A stretch of DNA of 64,000 nucleotides from Planctomycetaceae bacterium. GTDB taxonomy: Bacteria > Planctomycetota > Planctomycetia > Planctomycetales > Planctomycetaceae. This document shows, in pieces, positions 54,671 through 63,702 of the stretch. Both the position numbers and the translations under genes were made by a program. The DNA lies in NCBI GenBank assembly GCA_028284485.1, contig JANQRQ010000339.1:1-64000 (forward strand), in the 5' to 3' direction. Position 1 is the first letter of the stretch. Each line of letters opens with the position of its first letter. Below the pieces are notes generated by a model. That model did no database searches, had not been told where the DNA came from, and worked only from the letters and a program-made list of their open reading frames with translations.

Positions 54671-55591
54671 TCATTTCCTGTCGTAAAACGTATCGTCCTC
54701 TCCGACGAATCCTAGATGACGGCTTTTGTTCTCCAAAATCTGCTCCTGAGAAAACCAGACCGGCAGTTCGATCCAACTTCTCGTCTTCGTCTCCACATGC
54801 CCATCGACAAAGGCCACGTTCGCGGTCCCGTTGTGACGAAAATGAATGGTCGGCTGAGTTTTGCTCGGAGGCTCTAAGAGCCAATTCTCAACAAACGAAG
54901 GTTCTGGTAGCGACCATGTGTTGTAAATCGCGCTGTCGGCGAATGCGATTGTTTGTGACACCTGAGCCACATCGCGAAATGCATAAGTCGCCTGCTTCCC
55001 GCTGACCGCCACGTTCGGCCATTGCGAGTAGTCGTAAGTGGTCCCGGGCCCCAAGTAGTGACCGTTGTAACCATAGCCTGAGGCCATTTCACCGAACCGA
55101 ACCAGCTCAACTTGTCCTGGCCCGAAATTCGCACACTGGTAAGATGCACGATTGGCTTCCATGTAAGGGGCCAGCGGGCCCTCTTCAAAGTTTAGCTGCT
55201 TGTTCGGATCGGTTTCGCCGTGATCGACGACTCCAAACCAATACTGAATCGTGCCGCGATCGCCACCGCCGCCAGTCTGCCGAGCCGTTTCGGTCGCGTC
55301 ATCAATCTTATACGGCACAAACGAACCGCGATACACATCGGAGTAATTGTGTAACGCGAGCATGAGTTGTCGCAGATTGTTGCGACATTCGGTGCGTCGT
55401 GCGGCCTCTCGAGCCTGTTGTACAGCGGGAAGCAACAGCGCAATGAGCGTCGCGATAATCGCAATCACGACCAACAGTTCGATCAGCGTGAAGCCGTTTG
55501 CAGCGAATCTTCTCCGCCTCTTGCGATCTAACGAAATAGGATTGGAATTGGACGTCGCCCGGCCGATCGCGAATTCTTGTGCATTCTGCAT
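54671..55591 (-). CDS. DUF1559 pseudopilin-like protein
   Basis: 306 residues from ATG 55591, with GAGGA 6 bases upstream. N-terminal prepilin-type site and helix ([20 protein letters not shown], then [20 protein letters not shown]), as in type II secretion/pilus pseudopilins, with a preceding basic leader. A beta-rich domain follows, ending with the DUF1559 HxxGxxxVxFVDGHV signature ([17 protein letters not shown]). Planctomycetes hold dozens of such proteins of unknown function. Here it is the first gene behind a cobalamin riboswitch, which is unusual and suggests a B12-linked surface role. Confidence 0.93.
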   Translation of the reverse strand: MQNAQEFAIGRATSNSNPISLDRKRRRRFAANGFTLIELLVVIAIIATLIALLLPAVQQAREAARRTECRNNLRQLMLALHNYSDVYRGSFVPYKIDDATETARQTGGGGDRGTIQYWFGVVDHGETDPNKQLNFEEGPLAPYMEANRASYQCANFGPGQVELVRFGEMASGYGYNGHYLGPGTTYDYSQWPNVAVSGKQATYAFRDVAQVSQTIAFADSAIYNTWSLPEPSFVENWLLEPPSKTQPTIHFRHNGTANVAFVDGHVETKTRSWIELPVWFSQEQILENKSRHLGFVGEDDTFYDRK

Positions 55592-55614
55592 GACAAATCC
55601 TCGTTGTCTACAGT

Positions 55615-55631
55615 GAGCAGTCCATCTGCTC
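55615..55631 (-). repeat. Hairpin close to the DUF1559 start, possible riboswitch expression platform
   Basis: GAGCAG-ATGGA-CTGCTC on the minus strand lies about 24 bases before the start codon. It could be part of the riboswitch switching region controlling the ribosome site, but no alternative pairing was worked out. Confidence 0.35.
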
Positions 55632-55850
55632 AAAAACACAAACAGAGATCTCGCAGGAAAGAAATTTGCGCAGCACTCGGATGTGCTGAACGGTCACCGG
55701 TCCGTTGTTGCAGCATGGCGATTCCCGAAAACGGTAGGGACCACCGAGACAGAATCAACGGCTCAGCAATCGAGCACAAGCAGTAGCGCGAAGCACGCGC
55801 ACGCCGAAAGCAAGCAACGTCTTTTCTCCGAAAGATCCGTTTGCAAAACC

Positions 55851-56038
55851 GACAACTGGGCAGGTCTTCTGACTTACGGATCGATCTACTGGCTGCACCT
55901 TCCCGTGGTCGCGCTTGGCGTGACTGCACAGTGGCTTTTGCAGCGTTCGTCCCCGATTACAGCGGCGGGACCGCAACGGATTTGCACCGTTTTCCCTATT
56001 CTTCCACCGAAACACAATTTTCGGCGGACACCCATGTC
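55851..56038 (-). promoter_or_regulatory. Cobalamin (B12) riboswitch
   Basis: On the minus strand the blocks of the RF00174 family appear in order: GACATGGG (P1 left), AATAGGGAA, GGTGCAAATCC, GCGGTCCCGCCGCTGTAATC, the B12 box GCCACTG (complement of 55929-55935), CACGGGAAGG and AAGTCAGAAGACCTGCC. P1 closes between 56031-56038 and 55851-55860 with a two-base bulge. Bound adenosylcobalamin normally lowers expression of the downstream genes. It stands 259 bases before the DUF1559 start, giving a long expression platform. Confidence 0.96.
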
Positions 56039-56045
56039 GAGCATC

Positions 56046-56073
56046 ATGCTAACAGCGGCCGTCACGTTGTCAA
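56046..56073 (-). promoter_or_regulatory. Candidate promoter for the riboswitch operon
   Basis: Minus-strand TTGACA (56068-56073) and TAGCAT (56046-56051), 16 bases apart, place transcription start within a few bases of the riboswitch P1 stem. The -35 is consensus, the -10 fair; the position is what makes it credible. Confidence 0.55.
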
Positions 56074-56349
56074 TCACTAGGTGAAAGATTTCCAGTTTCG
56101 GTCTGTTTTCGCGAATGTTGGCGGGATGAAATATCGAATGGAAATGATGCGCGAGTGATTCTCACGACTGAAATCGGAATTCTGGGGAATTCGCATGTTG
56201 CGGCAATGTGAATCAATCGCGTGTTGGGCATCATCGAAACAGTTGACGTTGCAGCAACTGCGGTTTCCAATCTTGGTACGCCGACGCAATACGACGCGTA
56301 TGCAATGCAGAATTCCAATCAATAATTGTCACCTTAAGAGAATCGATCT
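56074..56349. other. Divergent spacer before the SDR gene
   Basis: About 275 bases between the riboswitch promoter and the SDR gene. I see no convincing frame with motifs, no tRNA and no terminator. The AAGAGAATCG just before 56350 gives a possible ribosome site for the SDR gene. Confidence 0.4.
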
Positions 56350-57078
56350 ATGCCACAGTCACTTGCCGGAAAAGTCGCCGTCGTAGTTGGTGCTTCTAGC
56401 GGAATGGGGCGCGAGACAGTCAAACAATTAGCGGCAGCCGGCGCGAACGTGATGGCAGCCGCTCGACGGGAAAGCCGACTATCGGAACTCAAACAAGAGG
56501 TATTGTCATCGGGTGGCTCAATCGATGTTTGCGTAGCAGACGTTACGCAACAGCAGGATGTCCATGAGTTGATTGCCAATACACACGATACTTTCGGAAC
56601 CGTTGATCTCCTGGTTTATGCCACGGCGACAAATATTCCGGCACGAGATTTGAAAAACCTGACTCCCGAGACATGGCAGATGATGCTTTCCACAAATCTG
56701 ACCGGGGCTTTCTGGTGTACCCGCGAGGTCTTGCCGGTGATGCGATCTTCCGGCGGTGGCCTGATCATTTACATTTCGTCTGCAGCCGTGCAAATGCCTG
56801 ATGTTTCCGGAGTGTCGTATCAAGCGAGTAAACACGGACTTTCGGGCCTGGCACATGGAACTCGTGCTGAAGAAAAGGAAAACGGCATTCGAACTTCGGT
56901 CATCTTCCCCGGTCTTTGCGATACGGAAATCATCAAGCAGCGTCCGACGCCGACTCCCCAAGAGGTTCTCGACAAGGCATTGCAGCCGACGGATGTGGCT
57001 GAGGCGGTCCTGTTCATTGCCAGCCTCGATTCCCGCGCCGTCGTCCCCGAGTTGCAGTTGATCCCGTCGCGGATTTGA
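56350..57078 (+). CDS. Short-chain dehydrogenase/reductase (SDR) family oxidoreductase
   Basis: 242 residues, classical SDR length. NAD(P) site VVVGASSGMGRETV, structural YATATNIP (NNAG variant), catalytic Ser in IIYISSAAV, and catalytic Tyr/Lys in SYQASKHGL. The acidic/basic signature after strand 2 (AAARRESR) suggests NADPH. Substrate cannot be told. It converges on the Sua5/TsaC gene 20 bases away. Confidence 0.93.
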   Translation: MPQSLAGKVAVVVGASSGMGRETVKQLAAAGANVMAAARRESRLSELKQEVLSSGGSIDVCVADVTQQQDVHELIANTHDTFGTVDLLVYATATNIPARDLKNLTPETWQMMLSTNLTGAFWCTREVLPVMRSSGGGLIIYISSAAVQMPDVSGVSYQASKHGLSGLAHGTRAEEKENGIRTSVIFPGLCDTEIIKQRPTPTPQEVLDKALQPTDVAEAVLFIASLDSRAVVPELQLIPSRI

Positions 57079-57097
57079 GACTGCCGGTCGGCGCCGC

Positions 57098-58063
57098 TTA
57101 ACGATGAGCAGCCCGGTCGAGTCGATCGTTCAGCGCACGACCAAGTCCGTGATTCGGAAATCGACACGCCACGATCAGGTCGAGTCCAGCCGCATCGAGA
57201 CGACGCATCGCTGCGAAGAAGTTCGCTGCGGCTTCTTGCAAATCAGCCGTTTGCGAAAGAATTTCGATGACCTCGAAATCCGGCAGATTGGGCTGCGGGG
57301 CAAATCCAAGGAAACCTGTTCGCCGATCGAAGGAAACGTCCTCGAGCGATTCCACAATTCGTAACGGAGTGCTTGGAGAATAATGCCGTTTCAACATTCC
57401 CGGCGAAGTTTGTGGTTCGGCAGATTCCGCAGCATTGGGAGACATCAGCTCAACGCGGCCGCAAATCTGCTCGATGGCTTCCAGGGGAATTCCCCCTGGG
57501 CGTAATAAAGTCGGCGTATCACCGGTGGCATCAATTACGGTCGACTCAATTCCCACAGCGCACGGCCCACCATCGAGAATCAGATCGATTTGATCACCCA
57601 GTTGCTCGGCCACATGCTCGGCAGACGTGGGGCTAAGTCGCCCAAATTTGTTCGCGCTCGGCGCTGCAACGGGGCAGTTGGCTTGAAGAATCAATTCCCG
57701 CGCAACGGAATGCGCTGGTTGCCGGATGGCAACGGTCGGTAAACCCGATGTCGCTAAATCGGGCACTTGAGGCAGCTTTGCCACAACAAGAGTCAGAGGC
57801 CCAGGCCAGAATTCATCGGCCAGTTTTTGGGCGTGCGGCGGGAGATCGACCGCCAACCGGTCGACCCAATCCACGTGTGCAATATGGACAATCAGAGGAT
57901 CGAAGTGTGGCCGGTTTTTGACGGCGAAAACTCTGGCCAAGGCCGATTCGTTAAAAACATCCGCACCGAGGCCGTACACTGTTTCGGTTGCAAACGCCAC
58001 TAGTTGGCCACCGGCCAGCGCGTCGGCAGCCCGAGCAATGTCGGTAGTAATGTCACAATTCAC
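57098..58063 (-). CDS. L-threonylcarbamoyladenylate synthase (Sua5/TsaC family)
   Basis: 321 residues, Sua5-type two-domain length. YrdC-like domain: ATETVYGLGADVF, KNRPHFDPLIVHI, FWPGPLTLVV, PVAAPSANKFGRLSPT, ESTVIDAT. A C-terminal Sua5 domain of about 110 residues follows (TSPGMLKRHYSPSTPLRI). It makes threonylcarbamoyl-AMP for the t6A37 modification of ANN-decoding tRNAs. The other Tsa proteins are not in the window. Confidence 0.95.
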   Translation of the reverse strand: MNCDITTDIARAADALAGGQLVAFATETVYGLGADVFNESALARVFAVKNRPHFDPLIVHIAHVDWVDRLAVDLPPHAQKLADEFWPGPLTLVVAKLPQVPDLATSGLPTVAIRQPAHSVARELILQANCPVAAPSANKFGRLSPTSAEHVAEQLGDQIDLILDGGPCAVGIESTVIDATGDTPTLLRPGGIPLEAIEQICGRVELMSPNAAESAEPQTSPGMLKRHYSPSTPLRIVESLEDVSFDRRTGFLGFAPQPNLPDFEVIEILSQTADLQEAAANFFAAMRRLDAAGLDLIVACRFPNHGLGRALNDRLDRAAHR

Positions 58064-58167
58064 GACGATACGCCTAGATCGATTCGAAAGGAATCAGTGT
58101 ATCACCGTCGTCGACACAATCCGAGCCGAGCGAGATGGGACATAGCCGGCACGAATGGCGATTGTGA

Positions 58168-59220
58168 CTATCTGCCCTGCACGGTATTGCCCATCGCGCG
58201 TTTTTGGTTCCGCATCTGCTCGAGCTGCAGGGGCGTCATCGACGAATTGCTTGCCTCGCTGCCGTTCGCCGAAGATTCACTAGGTTTCATATCGGCATCC
58301 GACTGCGGAAGTGCAGATTGCCGGGCGTTCCAAGAGCGTGTGGCCGTATGTCCGGCCGACTGCACGGCGGTGCGCCATTTCGGGTCGGGAGCTTGCAAGT
58401 TCCCAGTCTGCGTATGCTGCGATTGAATAATCTGTTGCCGTTCGCCCTGAATCTGTACACGCCCGGCCATGTGATCGGTCGAGGGTAAAGCGTCGGCCGG
58501 CTTTCCGGTTCGAGCGGCGATTTGTTGACGTGTATCTTCCAGCCAAATCTGCGCTGCTTCGAGATCGGGACGTTGTTCCACTGCGATGGCGAATTCACGT
58601 TCGCTCTCGGGCAGCCGTCCTTGCTTGTGAAGAATCAAGCCGATGTTGTAATGAGCTTGGGCCTCACCGACTGTTTTGACAAAATGCGGCATGGCGCCGG
58701 CAATATCTCCTGAGGTCGCCTGTGCGACTGCCAGGTGATAACGAATCTCTGGATCCCCGGGTGCAGCAAGAGCCGCCCGGTTCAACAATTCAATCGATTG
58801 GTTCCAATTCTCGACCGAGGCAAAATACTGCCCCGCGTTATCGAGAACTTGCGGATCGTTCGGAGCCATTGCTAGAGCACGCCGAAAACCGGTTTCTGCG
58901 GCCGAGTGACGACCGGCGAGCTGATCAATTCTCGCCAATCCAAGAATGGCCTCAACGGAATTCGGTTGTTCATCCAACACAAACTCATACGACTCCCGTG
59001 CATCGACCAAATTCCCTAGATGTTCGGAAAGCTTGGCATAGGAAAGATGAACGGCAGCCGGATTCTTGAGGTCTTGCTTTGCCTTGACGAACTTGTCCGG
59101 CTCCGAGCCCCCTCCCAGTCGACTCCAGAACGGGGTCTCGCGCGACGTCGAGCAGCCGGCAGCACTAATGACAATAGAGACAACCAGAAGAAAGGCCGAC
59201 TTCGAATTCTGCCTGGGCAC
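58168..59220 (-). CDS. TPR-repeat lipoprotein
   Basis: 350 residues with lipobox SAAGC near residue 23 (VSIVISAAGCSTS). Five to six TPR units span about 55-230 (AVHLSYAKLSEHLGNLVDAR, AILGLARIDQLAGRHSAAE, QVLDNAGQYFASVENWNQ, AHYNIGLILHKQGRLPE), then a Gln/Ser-rich tail. PilF/TadD-like TPR lipoproteins help assemble pili or secretins, but no pilus gene is adjacent. It is the last gene of a run with the AAA ATPase and a secreted protein. Confidence 0.82.
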   Translation of the reverse strand: MPRQNSKSAFLLVVSIVISAAGCSTSRETPFWSRLGGGSEPDKFVKAKQDLKNPAAVHLSYAKLSEHLGNLVDARESYEFVLDEQPNSVEAILGLARIDQLAGRHSAAETGFRRALAMAPNDPQVLDNAGQYFASVENWNQSIELLNRAALAAPGDPEIRYHLAVAQATSGDIAGAMPHFVKTVGEAQAHYNIGLILHKQGRLPESEREFAIAVEQRPDLEAAQIWLEDTRQQIAARTGKPADALPSTDHMAGRVQIQGERQQIIQSQHTQTGNLQAPDPKWRTAVQSAGHTATRSWNARQSALPQSDADMKPSESSANGSEASNSSMTPLQLEQMRNQKRAMGNTVQGR

Positions 59221-59345
59221 GCCGCACCTCCGTGTGGATCCTTGCGCATCAGATAGGCGTGAAGCTTCTGAGGCAGTTCAAGTCGCAGGAGGCTTGGAAT
59301 GACGTCGTCGTGCGGTCCGACAAAAGGGATTTGGCGACGATGAGA

Positions 59346-60845
59346 TCAAAGCTGACAAAAGAAGCGTTCCGTCGCCTCAGCAATAATCTCTTCAGAAAGC
59401 TTCACTTCCTGCTTCCTAAATCGGCAGATGGAACGGACGATCTCTAGTAAATCTCGCGGGTCGCTTGATCTGGGGGGTTTACCCTGGTCATAAAAAGTTG
59501 AATATAGGTAATCTACAGACCGTGGGTTAAATTCGATCCCGCGTTGGCGACAGCAGAACTCAAAGATTTCAGCATAAAGATCTCGCGACGGGGACCCAAT
59601 TTTTATCTTGTGCCGGATTCGTCGCAAGAACGCTTCGTCAACCAGTTCGCGCGGATCCAAGTTGGTCGAGAAGATGATCAATTGCTCGAACGGCACTGAG
59701 AATTTCTTCCCGGTTGCCAGTGTCAGGAAATCGATCCCCTCTTCCAGCGGCAAGATCCACCGGTTGAGCAAGTCCCGAGGGCTGACGATTTGACGCCCAA
59801 AATCGTCAATTAAGAAGACACCACCGTTGGCTTTGATGTGAAGCGGGGCCGTATAGAAGTTACTCGTCTTGTTGTACCGCAAATCGAGCATATCCAGAGT
59901 CAACTCGCCGCCGGTAATGACAACTGGTCTTCGGACACGTCGCCAACGCAGGTCGGGCAGATCCTTTTGCATGCGTTGCTGCGCTTCACCCATTGTCCGC
60001 ATTGATTCCAATCCAATGCCACCAGCGCGCAATTCGGCGTCATCGGTCGTTCGGTGAATCGTGGGATCAAAAACGGTGACGATGTTGTTTTCGGTATGGA
60101 TGGCGTAGGGAACGTAGATCTCGCCGCCATGATTGTTCAAAAATGCCCCCAGCCCTTTGGCAATCATCGTTTTGCCGTTTCCGGGTGGACCGTAAATGAA
60201 GATCGATTTTCCACTGCAGACAGCCGGCCCCAGTTCTTCCAGCAAGTTGGGACGAATGATGAGGTCGTGAAATGCTTCCTGCAGGGACTGTGGGTCACAA
60301 TCGAGTCCCGAGACAGACTGGCGGCGACATTGTTCCACGTAAGCGTCGAGCGGCACTGGGGCCGGACCGACGTAGCGGCACTGTTCAAAGGCTTCGCGGG
60401 CACGAACGCGGCCCAACTCGGTAAGGTTAAATCGATACGAAGCACTCCCGATGATTTCACCCGATGCAACTTCGATGCATTTCTCGTCCTTGAGGAACTG
60501 CAGGGACTCTTCGATAACTTTGAATGGGAGCCGCGCATTCCGAGCAAAGTCGATCCCCATCAAGCTGCCGTGCAGGTACAGCTGCTTCAGGACCAAGTCG
60601 CAGATTTGCATCAATGTCAACCCTGTTTGATCGAGGGTCAACGGGCTATGTGGTTGCGGTGGTGTGATCATCGTTGCCGGCGTGACGCCGACAGCTTGAG
60701 GGCGAATCCGCTGGGATGCCGCGGGATCGTGACCAAACAGATCGGAATACAAATCCGACGAGCCCTGCGATGAGGGGGCCGATTGTCCGCTGGGCGGCAA
60801 GCTGTGATCGGCATTGGGTTCGAGCGGATTGCGACTATCGATCAT
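59346..60845 (-). CDS. AAA ATPase with N-terminal winged-helix-like region
   Basis: 499 residues from ATG 60845. An unstructured Pro/Ser-rich start, then a winged-helix-like region (LTLMQICDLVLKQLYLHGSL, LQFLKDEKCIEVASGEIIGS, FNLTELGRVRAREAF), then an AAA module: Walker A FIYGPPGNGKTMIA, Walker B GGVFLIDDFGRQIVSP, sensor 1 IIFSTNLDPRELVD, arginine-finger region AFLRRIRHKIKIG. The Asp-Asp Walker B is unusual (DE is common), so hydrolysis may be slow. It lies between a secreted protein and a TPR lipoprotein on one strand. Role unknown. Confidence 0.82.
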   Translation of the reverse strand: MIDSRNPLEPNADHSLPPSGQSAPSSQGSSDLYSDLFGHDPAASQRIRPQAVGVTPATMITPPQPHSPLTLDQTGLTLMQICDLVLKQLYLHGSLMGIDFARNARLPFKVIEESLQFLKDEKCIEVASGEIIGSASYRFNLTELGRVRAREAFEQCRYVGPAPVPLDAYVEQCRRQSVSGLDCDPQSLQEAFHDLIIRPNLLEELGPAVCSGKSIFIYGPPGNGKTMIAKGLGAFLNNHGGEIYVPYAIHTENNIVTVFDPTIHRTTDDAELRAGGIGLESMRTMGEAQQRMQKDLPDLRWRRVRRPVVITGGELTLDMLDLRYNKTSNFYTAPLHIKANGGVFLIDDFGRQIVSPRDLLNRWILPLEEGIDFLTLATGKKFSVPFEQLIIFSTNLDPRELVDEAFLRRIRHKIKIGSPSRDLYAEIFEFCCRQRGIEFNPRSVDYLYSTFYDQGKPPRSSDPRDLLEIVRSICRFRKQEVKLSEEIIAEATERFFCQL

Positions 60846-60989
60846 GGTCCGTTCCAATGACGCCGAATGAGGGGGGGTTACGAGTCGATTCCGACGAATG
60901 TCGAGGTCGCGAATCAACAGGTGAGTGACACCGAAGGTGCCCTTTCTCTCATACAGGTCGATTCAGGACTTCGCTGTGGTCGATCTTTC

Positions 60990-61688
60990 CTATGGTCCAA
61001 CGGCTGTCGGTGCCGCGTACTCAATTCTCGGAATCGGTTGCGAATCGAGTTCGGCCCGGCGGATGGCATCAATTTCGTTAGTGGGTCGCGTTAGCGGAGT
61101 CGAGACTCGGAGCAAGATTGGCGGGAGATTGCCATCCCCAACAATCTTTGCAGACTCTGCTTGCACACTCGCCAACCTGACATCATTGATATGCGAATCG
61201 ACAGCTTGTTGCACGAACACGGTCCGATGTTCCACAGGGGCCTTCAACAAGATCCACTGCAGTTTCATCACACCCGCGTGGTTCACGAGTTGCGTTTCGG
61301 GATCGAAGTGGTAGTCATAAAGTGTCGTTTCCGCGACCCAGCCACTATGGGTCTGCAGATAGGAAAGCGACCGAATGTAGCATCGATCCTGCTCGACATA
61401 AGGGTAAGGCCAATAATGGGCACCATGATATCGATGAACGATCTTTTGCTCTGGCCCAACCGGCCGCGGATACGGTGGCCACTGCTTCCCGTATTTGTAG
61501 AGTTGCCGAGTACCAGCCGGATCGGACGCATACATGGCCCACTTGGCTTCGCGTTCGCATCGAATGCGGGCTCGTCGTTCAGCGCTGAACCATGGAAAAT
61601 CAGCGTGCGCGAGTCGCGGGAGAAAGAATGTTGATAACAATAACATTGTCACCCATGAAACACGCCCGAAATTTTGAAACTTGGGCAT
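60990..61688 (-). CDS. Secreted protein of unknown function
   Basis: 232 residues from ATG 61688, with GGGGGAG upstream. Signal peptide (WVTMLLLSTFFLPRLAHA). The mature part is Tyr/Trp/Arg-rich (YKYGKQWPPYPRPVGP, RYHGAHYWPYPYVEQDRCY), then a more regular stretch (ETTLYDYHFDPETQLVNHAG, VEHRTVFVQQAV). No family recognised. It heads the run with the AAA ATPase (gap 144 bases) and TPR lipoprotein. Confidence 0.7.
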   Translation of the reverse strand: MPKFQNFGRVSWVTMLLLSTFFLPRLAHADFPWFSAERRARIRCEREAKWAMYASDPAGTRQLYKYGKQWPPYPRPVGPEQKIVHRYHGAHYWPYPYVEQDRCYIRSLSYLQTHSGWVAETTLYDYHFDPETQLVNHAGVMKLQWILLKAPVEHRTVFVQQAVDSHINDVRLASVQAESAKIVGDGNLPPILLRVSTPLTRPTNEIDAIRRAELDSQPIPRIEYAAPTAVGP

Positions 61689-61954
61689 CGTACCGTCTCC
61701 CCCCTCGTCCTTTCGGTCGTTCGTCTTCCTTCCGCCGAAACATCGCCGACTCAGGAAACTCAAGGCGGCCTCACCTGACTCGTGCGCGAAGAATCCGTGA
61801 CTTCACGAATCCCAGCCGGGCGGACTCCGGCAATTTCTGCCGATCATAAGTCCAGCAACGAACTGGTGCGTCGACAAGGCCCGTTTTGTTATCGGCATCC
61901 GGAAGGCGCGGTCATAACGGGAAAACCGAATCTGACGCATGACCGAAGGAGAGA

Positions 61955-62263
61955 TCAGGGCAATTCGACAAAAATCTCGTCGCCTTCGAGTTGAACTGGA
62001 TAACAAGGGTGCTGAATTGTCGGACTCAAGCAGTGGGCCCCGGTCGTCACGTCAAACTGCCAACCATGCCACGGACAAGTGATAACGTCGCCTTGAAGGT
62101 CCCCTTTCCCAAGTGGCCCCCCGGCGTGAGGACAGACACCATCCATTGCGTAGACCCGGCCCTCGACGTTAAACAACGCAACGACATGGTCTTGAATCGT
62201 TACCTCGAGGCATCCTCCGGGCGGGAGTTCGTCGATGGACGCAGCGCGGACGGCATTCGGCAT
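61955..62263 (-). CDS. Rieske [2Fe-2S] ferredoxin (NirD/small Rieske type)
   Basis: 102 residues. Cluster motifs CPHAGGPLGKG (Cys-x-His) and CPWHGWQFD (Cys-x2-His) are complete and correctly spaced. No signal peptide, so cytosolic. Such small Rieske proteins pass electrons to oxygenases or nitrite reductases; no such partner is next to it. Followed downstream on the minus strand, after about 190 bases, by the secreted unknown gene. Confidence 0.93.
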   Translation of the reverse strand: MPNAVRAASIDELPPGGCLEVTIQDHVVALFNVEGRVYAMDGVCPHAGGPLGKGDLQGDVITCPWHGWQFDVTTGAHCLSPTIQHPCYPVQLEGDEIFVELP

Positions 62264-62489
62264 GAAATTAAACCTTCATTCGATGTCGGAACATTCGTGT
62301 GTTCCCTACAAATCTGAGACGTCCCGGACAATTCGGCGCATCAGCGGTGATGGCGATGCCATCGTTTCTGTATGGCAAATCCCTATCGGACCAAACTGTG
62401 GCGCGAAAAATGGAACTCGTTCCTTCATTGATCTCTACCATTAGCCGTCGGTATGGCAAGTGATCAATACGAAATGACGACTGCCATTG

Positions 62490-63497
62490 TCAACTGGCCT
62501 TTCGCCTCCGTTCGAACTGCTGCAACTGCCGTGGTTGCGGTTTGGTTTTCCAACGCCGATGCAACCAAAAATACTGCTCTGGCGAACGGCGGATGACCCG
62601 CTCTAATGCGGCAGTGAATTGCTGAGTCACCGCGTCAACGTCCTTGTCGAACTGCGGCGCCAGCGGATCGATCACTTCTTCGCAGCCGACTTCAAAGCGA
62701 AACCATTGCTGTTTGAAAAAGTCGTCTGGCAGTCTGCGCGCGTAACCAACGCACAGAATCGCCCGATGTTGCATGGCCAATAATGCAACAGATTTCACCG
62801 TGGAAGCCGGCTGGCCGAAGAACTCCACAAACGTCCCACGGTGTCCGGCATCTTGGTCTCCCAGGAGTGCGACATGTCCGCTATGCGTCAAGATGCGTTC
62901 GATACGGTCGAAATGACCCTTTTTGGAGAGAAGGCGGTTTCCAGTAACCTGCCGGAAGCCACGGATCCACTCATGCAAATAGGGATTATCGAAGTCGCGA
63001 GCGATCACTCCCATTGGAAAACCAAATAACCCAAACACCGAAACGGCCATTTCCCAGTTCCCGAAGTGACCACTGATAAGAATGACAGGGCGCCCCGAGC
63101 ACATCGCGTTGACCACAGCCGCGTCATTCGACAACACGGCGATGTCATGGACCTGCATGTGGTGAAACTTTCGTGGGAGTTGAGCCACTTCGATAATGAC
63201 CCGCATCAAGTGGATCCACATTTGAAAGATCAGCCGGTCTGCCTGCTCGTCGGTCAACGATTCGCCGAATGCGGCTCGCAAGTTTTGCCTGGCGACGTGA
63301 TACCGGTTTATCTTTTTCGGCAGGACGTAGAAAAAGAACGAGGCCAAAAACTTGGCGACGTTCACACTCTGCCTTGGCGAAAGCGCTTGGAGGAAACAGA
63401 CAACGCTTCGGAAGAAGAGGTATTCCGAACGATGCCTGAACCCGCGCCAACTCATGAGACGGTCACTCCATTGACCAACAAAAATCGATTCACCCAC
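62490..63497 (-). CDS. LpxL/HtrB-type lysophospholipid or lipid A acyltransferase
   Basis: 335 residues; ATG 63455 is an alternative start. Acyltransferase motif I ISGHFGNWEMAVSVFG (HX4E with catalytic His), motif II region VIARDFDNPYLHEWIRGFR, then GHVALLGDQDAGHRGTFVEF and ATVKS-like STVKSVALLAMQ. One N-terminal hydrophobic segment (FLASFFFYVLPKKI) anchors it at the inner membrane. In diderms LpxL/LpxM add secondary acyl chains to lipid A; here the acceptor is inferred only. Stands with the Rieske gene on the same strand. Confidence 0.88.
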   Translation of the reverse strand: MGESIFVGQWSDRLMSWRGFRHRSEYLFFRSVVCFLQALSPRQSVNVAKFLASFFFYVLPKKINRYHVARQNLRAAFGESLTDEQADRLIFQMWIHLMRVIIEVAQLPRKFHHMQVHDIAVLSNDAAVVNAMCSGRPVILISGHFGNWEMAVSVFGLFGFPMGVIARDFDNPYLHEWIRGFRQVTGNRLLSKKGHFDRIERILTHSGHVALLGDQDAGHRGTFVEFFGQPASTVKSVALLAMQHRAILCVGYARRLPDDFFKQQWFRFEVGCEEVIDPLAPQFDKDVDAVTQQFTAALERVIRRSPEQYFWLHRRWKTKPQPRQLQQFERRRKAS

Positions 63498-63702
63498 ACG
63501 GACCGGGTCCGCACTTACCCTAATGATTCTCGCTGAGAGGCTTCAATTGGTCAACAATTTTTCAAATTTCGGCGGCGAATCTGCAGTCGCCGCGAGCTCG
63601 CCTATTCGATTCTTGGGCCATTTCGCGATATCTCGCTACTGCGGCGGATCGCGTGTATTCATCAGCTTCAATGGAAATCGACAAGCACAACCGTTGGGAT
63701 TG

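Noticed and set aside
60054-60773. Plus-strand frame of 239 codons
   Set aside because: Antisense to the AAA ATPase with intact Walker motifs; no independent support.
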